From the NCBI GenBank assembly GCA_035551475.1, contig DASZMX010000107.1:25304-89303 (forward strand): 64,000 nt of DNA, given 5' to 3'. Under the pieces are notes generated by a model, which made no database searches, was not told the origin of the DNA, and was given only the letters and a program-made list of their open reading frames with translations. Each line of letters starts with the position of its first letter. Positions within the stretch are counted from its first letter, which is position 1. Source of the DNA: DASZMX01 sp035551475 (GTDB lineage: Bacteria; Verrucomicrobiota; Verrucomicrobiia; Limisphaerales; Palsa-1400). Both the position numbers and the translations under genes were made by a program. This document shows, in pieces, positions 1-8,025 of the stretch.

Positions 1-203
1 CCAATTTGACCCCGGCGCACGAGCAGGGCGCGACGATGGGCGTGGCGCAAGGCGTCGGAAGCCTCGCGCGCATCGTAGGCCCGGTTTTTGCCACTGGCAT
101 CTTCCTCTACCATCCCGCCATTCCTTATATCGTTTGCGCGGTGTTTTGTTTTATCACCAGCCTCGTCGCGCTGCGTTGCCTCGCCGCTCCCAAACCACTA
201 TGA
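1..203 (+). CDS. MFS transporter, C-terminal end only
   Basis: This is the last ~66 residues of a major facilitator superfamily permease whose start lies before the window. Two hydrophobic segments are visible: a Gly/Ala-rich helix (GVAQGVGSLARIVGPVFA) and a final helix (IPYIVCAVFCFITSLVAL), followed by a short polar tail. The pattern fits helices 11 and 12 of drug-efflux (TetA/Bcr-like) MFS proteins. The substrate cannot be read from this piece. Its TGA stop overlaps the ATG of nadC (ATGA), so the two are probably co-transcribed and translationally coupled. Confidence 0.75.
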   Translation, partial: NLTPAHEQGATMGVAQGVGSLARIVGPVFATGIFLYHPAIPYIVCAVFCFITSLVALRCLAAPKPL

Positions 204-1039
204 ATTTTTCGCGCGCCATCATCCAAGCAGCTTTGGCCGAAGACATCGGCGCCGGGGATGTCACAAGCCTTTGCACGATTCCTGCCGAGGCGCAGGCCGA
301 AGCGATCATGGTCGCGCGACAGGACTTGGTCGTGTGCGGATTGGATTTGGTAGAAGCCGTTTTTCGCGAACTCGCGCCCGAGGCGCAGATTGAACGCCGT
401 GCCGCCGACGCGCAATCAGTCGCCGGCGGCCAGCCGTTGCTTCGTGTTCGCGCCGGCGCCCGCGCCATTCTCGCCGGCGAACGGGTCGCGCTGAATTTCG
501 CCCAGCGCCTCTCCGGCATCGCCACCCTTACGGCAAAATACGTGGCCGCCATCGCCGGCACGAAGACCCGTATTCTTGACACGCGCAAAACCACGCCGGG
601 CTGGCGTTTGCTGGAAAAATACGCCGTCGCCTGCGGCGGTGGAGTCAATCATCGCTTCGGTTTGAATGACCGCATTCTGGTGAAAGACAATCATCTGGCC
701 GCGCTGCGCGACGAAAAGCCCAACGCCGTGGCCGCCGCCGCCCGGCGCGCGCGCGCCATGTATCCGAATTTGGAGCTGGAGATCGAGGCTGACACGGTGG
801 CGCAAGCGGAACAAGCCGCCGCCGCCGGCGTGGACGTGGTGCTGCTCGACAACATGTCCAATGAGCAGCTCCGCGCCGCGGTGCAAATCGTGGCGGGGCG
901 CGCCCGCACGGAAGCCAGCGGCGGCGTGAACCTGGCCAACGTCCGCGGCATTGCCGAAACGGGCGTGGATTTTATTTCAGTGGGCGCGTTGACCCATTCG
1001 GCGCCCGCCGTGGATATTGGCCTGGATTTTCCCGGCTAG
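200..1039 (+). CDS. nadC: Nicotinate-nucleotide pyrophosphorylase (carboxylating)
   Basis: Quinolinate phosphoribosyltransferase of de novo NAD synthesis, converting quinolinate and PRPP to nicotinate mononucleotide, CO2 and PPi in the cytoplasm. The protein is 279 residues, normal for NadC. Family signatures are clear: ERVALNFAQRLSGIAT (~94-109), RKTTPG (129-134), GGGVNHR (146-152) and KDNH (162-165), which carry the substrate-binding Arg, Lys and His residues, plus a late DVVLLDN strand. The ATG at 200 was chosen because upstream in-frame codons lie inside the MFS gene and the family begins about here. birA follows after 8 bases, giving an MFS-nadC-birA unit. No nadA or nadB is in view. Confidence 0.95.
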   Translation: MNFSRAIIQAALAEDIGAGDVTSLCTIPAEAQAEAIMVARQDLVVCGLDLVEAVFRELAPEAQIERRAADAQSVAGGQPLLRVRAGARAILAGERVALNFAQRLSGIATLTAKYVAAIAGTKTRILDTRKTTPGWRLLEKYAVACGGGVNHRFGLNDRILVKDNHLAALRDEKPNAVAAAARRARAMYPNLELEIEADTVAQAEQAAAAGVDVVLLDNMSNEQLRAAVQIVAGRARTEASGGVNLANVRGIAETGVDFISVGALTHSAPAVDIGLDFPG

Positions 1040-1047
1040 AAATCTGC

Positions 1048-2028
1048 ATGACAGTGGATGCTCACATTTTAGGCGCCTTGCGCGCGTCCGGCGGCGGCTC
1101 CGTTTCGGGCGCTGAGTTGTCGCGTCAGTTGGGCATCAGCCGCGCCGCCATTTGGGCGCGCATCGAGGAGTTGCGCTCGCTCGGCTACGACATCGAGGCG
1201 AGCCCGCATTTGGGTTATCGGCTCGTGAGCGCGCCGGACGCGTTGCACGCTGACGATTTGCATTCGCGCCTCGGCCAAACGCGCGTGGTGGGCCGTGAAA
1301 TTCAAGTTTTCGAAAGCACCACTTCGACGAACGACCTCGTTTCCCGATTGGCCCAGGACGGCATGAAAGAGGGCGCCGTGGTTTTCGCCGAATCCCAAAC
1401 GCAGGGGCGCGGCCGTCTCGGGCGTCCCTGGATTTCGCCGCCGCGCCAGGGCCTTTGGTTCTCCGTGTTGTTGCGGCCCAACCTTACGCCGCAAACGGCC
1501 ACGCAGCTGACAATTGCGGCCGCCACCGCGATGGTGCGCGCCATTCACGGCCAGACCGGCATCATGCCCGAAATCAAATGGCCCAACGACATTCTCATCG
1601 GCGGAAAAAAAGTGGCGGGCATTCTGACCGAATTGACCGCGGAACTGGATCACGTCAAGGATGTCATTCTGGGCATTGGCATCGACGTGAATCTGCCGGC
1701 CCACGAATTTCCTCCGGAGTTGCGAGCCTGCGCCACTTCCTTGCGGCTGGCAGCGGGTGAAAAAATTGACCGCGCCGGCCTGGCGGTGGCGGCCCTGCGC
1801 GAATTGGACCGCGATTACGAATTGATTCGCACCGGCCAATTCGAGGCCATCGCCGACGAATGGCAGCGCCACTGCAGCACCTTGGGCTGCGACGTTTCCA
1901 TTCGCATGGGCGACCGGGTGATTCGCGGCCGGGCCGAATCTTTGGACACCGATGGCGCGCTGCTTTTGCGCGGCCAATATGGGCGCCTGGAACGGATCAT
2001 CGGCGGCGACGTCACGATGGAAAAATGA
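1048..2028 (+). CDS. birA: Biotin--[acetyl-CoA-carboxylase] ligase, BirA type with HTH
   Basis: Activates biotin with ATP to biotinyl-AMP and transfers it to the carrier lysine of biotin-dependent carboxylases. At 326 residues it is the long, bifunctional form: residues ~1-60 form a winged helix-turn-helix (GAELSRQLGISRAAIWARIEE), so it may also repress biotin genes. The catalytic domain shows STTSTND (90-96), the biotinyl-AMP loop GRGRLGRPW (120-128) and KWPND (177-181) followed by GGKKVAGILTE. A C-terminal SH3-like domain with GRAESLDTDGALLL closes the protein. Its stop codon abuts the stop of the convergent glycosyltransferase with no base between them. No biotin operator was identified. 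Confidence 0.95.
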   Translation: MTVDAHILGALRASGGGSVSGAELSRQLGISRAAIWARIEELRSLGYDIEASPHLGYRLVSAPDALHADDLHSRLGQTRVVGREIQVFESTTSTNDLVSRLAQDGMKEGAVVFAESQTQGRGRLGRPWISPPRQGLWFSVLLRPNLTPQTATQLTIAAATAMVRAIHGQTGIMPEIKWPNDILIGGKKVAGILTELTAELDHVKDVILGIGIDVNLPAHEFPPELRACATSLRLAAGEKIDRAGLAVAALRELDRDYELIRTGQFEAIADEWQRHCSTLGCDVSIRMGDRVIRGRAESLDTDGALLLRGQYGRLERIIGGDVTMEK

Positions 2029-2736
2029 TCAGCGGAAGAAATTATATTTGATGATGCAGCGCAGCGCGCTCAAGCCGTCCTGCCAGCCGATTTTTTTCCC
2101 CTCCGCGTAGGTGCGGCCGTAATACGAAATGGGCGCCTCGTAAATTCGCACTTTCAGCTTGCTCACCTTGGCCACGATTTCCGGCTCGAAACCAAACCGG
2201 TTTTCCTCAATCACAATGCGTTGCAGGACTTCCCGCCGAAACACTTTGTAGCCCGCTTCCATGTCCCCCATGTTCAGGTCCGTGGCAATATTTGACAGAA
2301 GGGTCAAGAAACGGTTCCCCAACGAGTGCCAGTAATAAAGCACGCGATGCGCCCCGGCGCCGGCGAAACGGGAGCCGAAAACGACATCCGCTTTGCCGGA
2401 CAAAATGGGCGCGCACAAGGAGGCATACTCGCCCGGGTCATATTCAAGATCTGCATCCTGCACGATGGCCAGTGCGGCGGTCACGGCTGCGAAACCCGTG
2501 CGCAGCGCCGCGCCTTTGCCTTGATTCCTTTCATGCCGCAGCAGGCGGATTCGCGCATTGCCGGCGGCGAGCGGTTGCAGCGCCTCCCAGGTTTTATCCG
2601 TTGAGCCGTCGTCCACCACAATTACCTGCTCGACCAGCGGTTGGGCCAGCACCGTCCGCAGCAACTCCGCCACGGTCGCTTCTTCATTGAAAACCGGCAC
2701 GACGACCCCCAGGCAAGGCAGCGCGGGGGAGATCAT
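2029..2736 (-). CDS. Family 2 glycosyltransferase, dolichol-phosphate-mannose-synthase-like
   Basis: A 235-residue GT-A fold glycosyltransferase. It has the N-terminal VPVFNEE strand, the nucleotide-binding DDGSTDKT (42-49) and the metal-binding QDADLEYDP (93-101), then a KVFRREVL segment and the IYEAPISYYGRTYAEGKKI stretch typical of DPM1/GtrB-like enzymes. It has no C-terminal membrane helices, so it resembles the soluble DPM1 type that moves a sugar from a nucleotide to a lipid phosphate. Its start overlaps the end of larC by 4 bases, making it the last gene of the long minus-strand run. Donor and acceptor are unknown. Confidence 0.88.
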   Translation of the reverse strand: MISPALPCLGVVVPVFNEEATVAELLRTVLAQPLVEQVIVVDDGSTDKTWEALQPLAAGNARIRLLRHERNQGKGAALRTGFAAVTAALAIVQDADLEYDPGEYASLCAPILSGKADVVFGSRFAGAGAHRVLYYWHSLGNRFLTLLSNIATDLNMGDMEAGYKVFRREVLQRIVIEENRFGFEPEIVAKVSKLKVRIYEAPISYYGRTYAEGKKIGWQDGLSALRCIIKYNFFR

Positions 2737-3983
2737 GGCGGCCCAGCGGACGCCGCCCGCCGCGCCGCCTCATAAACATCCTTGAGCGGCGCCTGCTTTT
2801 CTGCCGCCGCTTTTTTGCAGGATTCATATTCGGGCGCGATTTGCAGGGTCTGTCCGTCGAGCTGCCCGATCTTAACCGTGATTGAGCCGTAAGGCGTGGA
2901 CACCGTCTTGAACTCCCGGCGCAACTTGCGTCGTTCCGCCACGGTGCGCCGTATGCCGAAGGCCGTGGTTTCCCGCAGCATCATTTCGGAGAAGTCATCC
3001 GCTTTTGCGGCTTCGCACAAAACTGTCAAGAGAACGCCCGGCCGGTTTTTCTTCATTTGAATTGGCGTGTGAAAGACGTCGAGCGCGCCGGCGGCCATCG
3101 CTTTTTCGGTGAAATGACCGAGCCATTCCGCCGTGATGTCATCCAAATTCGTTTCCAGCACGGCAATGGTGTCAATTTCCCAATCGTGCGCAGCGGAGCC
3201 CTCGCTTTCTCCGAGGACGGCGCGCAGCACATTCGGACGCGTCTTATTGCTGCGTCCGCCCACGCCAATGCCAATGCGTTCCGGGCGCAAATTTTTCATC
3301 GGCCCGAATTCCTCCGCGAATTCCGCCAGCAACGCCGCCCCCGTGGGCGTGATCAATTCGTGCGGTTCCTCGCATTGGCTGACGCTGACGCTTCGCGCCG
3401 CGAAAATTTCCAGAGTGGCGGGCGCGGGAATGGGAAAACGCCCATGCGCACAATCGATCCAGCCCACGCCGTCCACGGGGCAGCCCGCCAGGACGCGCGG
3501 CCGCTGCAACATTTCCAGCCCGATGCACCCTCCAACAATGTCAACAATAGAGTCAACGGCGCCCACCTCGTGAAAATGCACTTCGTCGGGCGTCTTGCCG
3601 TGGATTTTTCCTTCCGCCACCGCGATGCGCTGGAAGACCGCCACGGCCTTCTCTTTGACCCAGGGCGAAAGCCCGCTGTCGGCGATCAACTGTTTGATTT
3701 CCGCAAAATTTCTGCCGTGCGCATGTTCATCATGCTCGTGCTCGTGATGATGCCCCTCGTGCGCGGCATGGCCGTGGCCGTGATGGCCGCCCACGTGAAC
3801 ATCGAATTTCACGCCCTCGATCTGCTGCCGCTCGGCGCGCGCGCAATGCAGGTGGTAACCGTCCACGCGCAATTTTCCCAACTCCTTTTGCAACGCCGTG
3901 AAATCCACGCCGAGATCCAGGAGCGCCCCAAGGAACATATCGCCGCTGATGCCGCTGAAAATATCCAGATACAAAGTCTTCAT
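2733..3983 (-). CDS. larC: LarC, nickel insertion protein for the nickel-pincer nucleotide cofactor
   Basis: LarC is the CTP-dependent cyclometallase that inserts nickel into pyridinium-3,5-bisthiocarboxylate mononucleotide, the cofactor of lactate racemase LarA and its relatives. The 416-residue protein starts with the hallmark FSGISGDMFLGALLDLG (9-25). Residues ~63-89 are extremely His-rich, consistent with nickel binding. Later blocks (FHEVGAVDSIVDIVGG, ETNLDDITAEWLG, ETTAFGIRR) match the C-terminal half. Here both halves are in one frame, whereas the Lactobacillus gene is known to need a frameshift between larC1 and larC2. It overlaps larB upstream and the glycosyltransferase downstream by 4 bases each. 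LarA and LarE are not in the window. Confidence 0.93.
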   Translation of the reverse strand: MKTLYLDIFSGISGDMFLGALLDLGVDFTALQKELGKLRVDGYHLHCARAERQQIEGVKFDVHVGGHHGHGHAAHEGHHHEHEHDEHAHGRNFAEIKQLIADSGLSPWVKEKAVAVFQRIAVAEGKIHGKTPDEVHFHEVGAVDSIVDIVGGCIGLEMLQRPRVLAGCPVDGVGWIDCAHGRFPIPAPATLEIFAARSVSVSQCEEPHELITPTGAALLAEFAEEFGPMKNLRPERIGIGVGGRSNKTRPNVLRAVLGESEGSAAHDWEIDTIAVLETNLDDITAEWLGHFTEKAMAAGALDVFHTPIQMKKNRPGVLLTVLCEAAKADDFSEMMLRETTAFGIRRTVAERRKLRREFKTVSTPYGSITVKIGQLDGQTLQIAPEYESCKKAAAEKQAPLKDVYEAARRAASAGPP

Positions 3984-4744
3984 GCCACGCGCTTCGCGCC
4001 AATTGAATTAATTTGACTCGCGGCATAACCGGCGCCGAAACCGTTGTCAATATTAACGACCGTCACGCCGCTGCCGCAACTGTTCAACATGCCCAGGAGC
4101 GGCGTCAACCCGCTGAAATTCGTGCCGTACCCCACGCTGGTCGGGACCGCAATGATGGGCCTGTCAATCAAACCCGCCACGACGCTGGGCAAAGCCCCTT
4201 CCATGCCCGCCACCACAATCACGACGTTGGCCGCCTGAAGTCTGGGCAGTTGGGCCAGCAGCCGATGCAGCCCCGCCACGCCGACGTCGCAAATGCGCTC
4301 GACGCGGTTGCCCATGATATCCGCCGTCACCGCCGCCTCCTCCGCCACCGGCAAATCGCTCGTGCCGGCGCACACCACGGCAATGGTTCCGGGCCGCTTG
4401 GGCAGCGGTTGGCGCTCCAGCGTGACGCAGCCGGACAGGGAATGGCAGACGGCCAGCTTGAATTTCTTTTTGACGGCTTTGGCCTGCTCGGGCGTCAGCC
4501 GGGTGATTAGCGCCCGGTCTTCCCGGGCCATGATTTTGGCGGCGATCTTCACGACTTGCTCCGCCGTTTTGCCCCGCCCATAAATCACTTCCGGAAAACC
4601 TTTGCGGAGCGCCCGATGCGCGTCCACTTGCGCAAATCCCAAATCATCCACCGGCGGCGCTTGAAATGCGCGCACCGTCTCTTCCAGGTTCACGCGGCCC
4701 TCGCGAAAGTTCTGCAGCAGTTTGATGGCGTCGGCGGTCGTCAC
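3980..4744 (-). CDS. larB: LarB, nicotinate-adenine-dinucleotide carboxylase/hydrolase
   Basis: LarB carries out the first step of nickel-pincer cofactor synthesis: it carboxylates the pyridinium ring of NaAD and cleaves off AMP. The protein is 254 residues. The C-terminal two thirds is the PurE-like domain: AVVCAGTSDLPVAEEAAVTA, then GMEGALPSVVAGLIDRPIIA, PTSVGYG and the end NIDNGFGAGY, all typical of LarB. The N-terminal segment (FAQVDAHRALRKGFPEVIYGRGK) is also family-specific. The start codon is GTG. The 4-base overlap with larC implies coupling. Having larB and larC inside a sugar gene run rather than beside larA is unusual. Confidence 0.93.
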   Translation of the reverse strand: MTTADAIKLLQNFREGRVNLEETVRAFQAPPVDDLGFAQVDAHRALRKGFPEVIYGRGKTAEQVVKIAAKIMAREDRALITRLTPEQAKAVKKKFKLAVCHSLSGCVTLERQPLPKRPGTIAVVCAGTSDLPVAEEAAVTADIMGNRVERICDVGVAGLHRLLAQLPRLQAANVVIVVAGMEGALPSVVAGLIDRPIIAVPTSVGYGTNFSGLTPLLGMLNSCGSGVTVVNIDNGFGAGYAASQINSIGAKRVA

Positions 4745-4795
4745 AGGTCGTTGGGGTGAATCTTGCCAAGGAACGGCGGCATCGCCATTCTTTTT

Positions 4796-5791
4796 TTACG
4801 GCGTCCCGGCCCGCGGCAGCTTCGAATACCCCGCCACTTTCAGGCAGAACCGCGCGACGCGGTCCGGCAACATTTTGCGCGCCGCGTACTTCGCGCTCCA
4901 CCATGTCACCGCCCGCAGATAGGTGGGCGTCAAATATTTTCGAAACCGGCGGTCCCCGATCAGCAGCTTGAACATCGGCCGGCCGAAGGACGACAACGCC
5001 CCACATTCCCGAAACCGTTCCGCCGCATCGTGAAACTCCGGTTGCTCCAGCAATTCCAAAATCCGCCGCAACACTTCACGCTGCCGCTCCGGCTGCCGCA
5101 TTCCCTTGTTCGAAAAACTTGAAGGATAAAGCCGAAACTCCGCCAACACTTCCGGCACAAAACACATGCCGTGCCGGAACGCCACGACGAAATATGCGAA
5201 CCAATCGCAATGCCATTCCAATTCCTTGCGGTATTTTCCCACGGCAAGAAAGGGCTCCCGTTTCACGATCATCGCGCCCGTCGCCACCACGAGTTTTCCC
5301 TGGCGGCCCAGCGTCACCATTTCGTCCGGCGTCATGAACCGTTCCTTGTCTCCCAAAAAAGTTCCCAGATACCACGTCAAGCCCGACGTCATGTCGCGAA
5401 ATTCACAAATCCCCGCGCAAATGCCCGCCCCCGGATGCTGCGCCAGGAGCCGCAGCGCTTTCTCGAAATAGCCCGGGCGCAACTCATCGTCCGCCGCCAC
5501 CATCACCAAATAATCCCCTGTCGCCGCGTCAATTCCTCGATTAAAACTGAACACAGCCCCGCTGTTTTTCTCGTTCCGCAAGAATCGAATCACCGGATGC
5601 TGCCGCGCGAGCTCCTCCATGATCGCCACGCTGTTATCCGTGGACCCGTCATCCACCACAATCACCTCCAAAGCCGCCACCGATTGCGAAAGAATAGACG
5701 CCAAACACCGCCCCAAATGCTCCCCATGATTATAATTGGGCAGCACAACCGACAGCGTCGGCAACTTCACTTCATGCGCGTGTTCCGCCAT
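4796..5791 (-). CDS. Family 2 glycosyltransferase
   Basis: An inverting GT-A glycosyltransferase of 331 residues from the ATG at 5791; a GTG five codons upstream at 5806 is the alternative. The N-terminal half is canonical: SVVLPNYNHGEHLGRCL, then DDGSTDNS (~47-54) and the metal-binding AADDE (~99-103). The C-terminal half (REVLRRILELLEQPEF) looks like a helical acceptor region, with no clear membrane helix. It lies 37 bases after the methyltransferase stop and 51 bases before larB, on the same strand as the nucleotide-sugar genes. It may transfer the sugar they make to a surface glycan; this is inference. Confidence 0.87.
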   Translation of the reverse strand: MAEHAHEVKLPTLSVVLPNYNHGEHLGRCLASILSQSVAALEVIVVDDGSTDNSVAIMEELARQHPVIRFLRNEKNSGAVFSFNRGIDAATGDYLVMVAADDELRPGYFEKALRLLAQHPGAGICAGICEFRDMTSGLTWYLGTFLGDKERFMTPDEMVTLGRQGKLVVATGAMIVKREPFLAVGKYRKELEWHCDWFAYFVVAFRHGMCFVPEVLAEFRLYPSSFSNKGMRQPERQREVLRRILELLEQPEFHDAAERFRECGALSSFGRPMFKLLIGDRRFRKYLTPTYLRAVTWWSAKYAARKMLPDRVARFCLKVAGYSKLPRAGTP

Positions 5792-5828
5792 TTTTTCGCG
5801 AGCCACTAACGACCCATTTCGCTGAACG

Positions 5829-6491
5829 CTATTCGAAATAAATGAACGAGTAATCGCCGGTGTAGCCGGTGTGGCGGAACCACCAGCGCCATTCGTCGGG
5901 GGTGCAGAAGGCTTCGCAGGTCAGTTGCCAGTAAAGCAAATTGGCTTTTTCCTCCTCGTTGCGATAGGACTCGACGACCATGTATTTGTTCCGCTTGCCG
6001 ACGCGCTCGATTTCGCGGAGGGCCTTGTCCAGGTCGTAGCAGTAAAGGTTGTGCAGGGTGTTGATGGAAATCACGAGGTCGAAGCTATGATCGGCAAAGG
6101 GCAATTCGCGCGCGTGCCCCGCTTGCAAAAACGGGCGGACTTCCTCCTTGGCGTTTTCAATGCCATAGGTGGAAATGTCCAGGCCCCGCACTTCCACGCC
6201 GGGCACGGATTGCGTGAAATCATAGAGCAAAAAACCTTTGCCGCAGCCCACGTCCAAAATTTTGTCGCCGGGCTTGATGCCGTAATGCTTGACCATATTG
6301 TCGGCCACGACGCGCCAGCGGCCGTCGTATTTCATGCCGCCGTATCCGACTTTGCGGTCGCCGTCCCAGTAGTCGCGCGCAAATTGTTTGGCCAGTTTGG
6401 CGGCTTCGGCCTTGGGGAATTCGTTGACTCGGGCCAGGTAATCCCGCGAGGTGCGCTTGTGCAGCGGTGAAATAAAATCAATCTCAGGCAT
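5829..6491 (-). CDS. Class I SAM-dependent methyltransferase
   Basis: A 220-residue Rossmann methyltransferase. Motif I is ILDVGCGKGFLL (78-89), the acidic post-I loop is GLDIS (103-107), and LVISINTLHNL (~144-154) is the motif IV region. A ~65-residue N-terminal extension (DYWDGDRKVGYGGMKYDGRW) precedes the fold and may bind the substrate. The ATG at 6491 is preferred over upstream codons because it gives the short 8-base overlap usual in this cluster. The acceptor is not evident. In this setting O-, N- or C-methylation of a sugar is plausible. The closing WWFRHTGYTGDYSFIYF motif resembles methyltransferases in polysaccharide loci, but that is an impression only. Confidence 0.87.
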   Translation of the reverse strand: MPEIDFISPLHKRTSRDYLARVNEFPKAEAAKLAKQFARDYWDGDRKVGYGGMKYDGRWRVVADNMVKHYGIKPGDKILDVGCGKGFLLYDFTQSVPGVEVRGLDISTYGIENAKEEVRPFLQAGHARELPFADHSFDLVISINTLHNLYCYDLDKALREIERVGKRNKYMVVESYRNEEEKANLLYWQLTCEAFCTPDEWRWWFRHTGYTGDYSFIYFE

Positions 6492-8025
6492 GGGAAATAG
6501 TCTGGAAGGCGGCGCGGGCTTTGGCAAGTTGCGCGATTTTGCGCTGGGCGGAAGTCGCCGCTCCTTGCGCGAAGTCACGACGCTCGCGATCATGCCGCGC
6601 GAATTCGTTGAGCATAATGCAGCACCATTTGATCTGGTAGGCGGGCAGCAGCAGGCGCGCGCGTTCCGCCAGCGCTTTATCGCCCAGCGCCGCGGTGACG
6701 CGGTCCCAATATTCCAAGGGGACGGGAACTTGCGGCTGGCAAAAGAAATCGCAAATCAGTTTGGCCGGATCGTCCCAGCCGGCGTATTCAAAATCAAAAA
6801 AGCGCAGGCGCCCGTCCGCAGGGCGCAGGGCATTGTGAAATCCAAAATCGGAGGGAGACAGAATGCGCCGCGCCGGGCTGCTCCCGCGGATGGCAGCGCG
6901 AATTTTCCGCCAGGCAGGTTGCAGTGACTCCTGCACAAAAGCCACTGCCTCGGTGTGCGACGGCTCGATTTCCGCCAGGCGCGCCACTCGGCGATCGATG
7001 ACCGCGACATGCTCCTCCATCGAGAAACACGCTTCGGAAGCGTTGGGAAGGCCGGCAGCCGCGCTCGTGTCCTGATTTAATTCCACGATAAACTGCATGG
7101 CTTGATCAACGGCCTCGGCGTCGGCCGATCGCAGTTTTTCGCCGTCTATGAATTCGAACAGCCCGAGCCGTTTTTCCGCATCCCACGCCAGGGGTTCGGG
7201 CGTTCGCCGCAGGCCGCGTCCCCACAGAAAACCATAGAACGCGCGTTCCGAGGCGAACCGGTCCCGGGCATCGGCGGCTTGGCGAAAATACTGTTTCAAC
7301 ACGGTTTTCTGTTTTCCATCGGAAACAAAATAGACGCGGTTGTTCCCGCCACCACTCATGGGCTCCACGGTAATGGGGGATGCCAAACCGCCGCGAACCG
7401 CAAACTCGCGAAACCCCTCGGGTTCGCTGATGAGGCGCTTGGAGATAACGGCCCAGCTTTTTGCGCGGAAAAATCGGGTTTCATCCGAGTACAAATCGGC
7501 AGGGTCAAAAAGAATCCGGCTAATGGCGGGGAAAGACGGCTCGGCCAGAATTTCCGGGAGATCGTCGATGAAGTGATCGCATTTCCGCTGCGCGATGCGG
7601 GCCAGCTTTGCTTCCTTGGTCAGTTCAAAAAAAACTTCTGCCCGCGGCAATCCGATTTTATCGGGGTCAAAAAACCCCTGCAATTCCAGCCAGTTCGCCG
7701 CCGCCGCATGCAGGTCGTGTTTCTCCCCAAGGAAAGGATGCCGTGTTTTGTGGCTGATGATGCTGACCGCGATATTCGCCTGGCGGCACTGCTGGAAAAA
7801 CTCCAGCACGCCCGGAAAGGGCGCGGCTTCCGCCATGCGCGCGCCATACACATCGCCCTGCATTTCCGTCCAGAGGGGCTCTTTTCCCGCGCGCCGCAAA
7901 TAATTCCGCACCTCGGATTTGTTGACAGGCAGCTCGGGCGGAATCAGCTTTTGTTCCAGCGCCACACGATGAAACAGCGCGTCGTAACAGACAATCGTGT
8001 TGTCGAAATCAACCCCGATGCGCAT
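6484..8025 (-). CDS. HAD-like phosphatase domain fused to an APH/choline-kinase-like phosphotransferase
   Basis: A 513-residue two-domain protein. Residues 1-~200 look like a HAD hydrolase: the nucleophile motif DFDNT (D6, D8), a Ser/Lys pair in SIISHKT (~S91, K93) and the acidic motif FIDDLPE (~152-158). Residues ~215-513 are an aminoglycoside-phosphotransferase-like kinase: a Gly-rich GGGNNRVYFV, ATP-binding Lys in TVLKQYF (~K244), the catalytic loop SPSDFGFHN (~390-398, in place of HGDLHPGN) and the metal motif FDFEYAGWDDP (~410-420). The start is the ATG at 8025; a TTG at 8043 is possible. It overlaps both neighbours by 17 and 8 bases. One chain thus carries a predicted phosphatase and a predicted kinase. 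The substrate is unknown, perhaps a sugar intermediate. Confidence 0.82.
   Translation of the reverse strand: MRIGVDFDNTIVCYDALFHRVALEQKLIPPELPVNKSEVRNYLRRAGKEPLWTEMQGDVYGARMAEAAPFPGVLEFFQQCRQANIAVSIISHKTRHPFLGEKHDLHAAAANWLELQGFFDPDKIGLPRAEVFFELTKEAKLARIAQRKCDHFIDDLPEILAEPSFPAISRILFDPADLYSDETRFFRAKSWAVISKRLISEPEGFREFAVRGGLASPITVEPMSGGGNNRVYFVSDGKQKTVLKQYFRQAADARDRFASERAFYGFLWGRGLRRTPEPLAWDAEKRLGLFEFIDGEKLRSADAEAVDQAMQFIVELNQDTSAAAGLPNASEACFSMEEHVAVIDRRVARLAEIEPSHTEAVAFVQESLQPAWRKIRAAIRGSSPARRILSPSDFGFHNALRPADGRLRFFDFEYAGWDDPAKLICDFFCQPQVPVPLEYWDRVTAALGDKALAERARLLLPAYQIKWCCIMLNEFARHDRERRDFAQGAATSAQRKIAQLAKARAAFQTISHA

Noticed and set aside
3057..4016. A 319-codon plus-strand frame opposite larC
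   Set aside because: Composition reflects the larC complement; no start or domain evidence.
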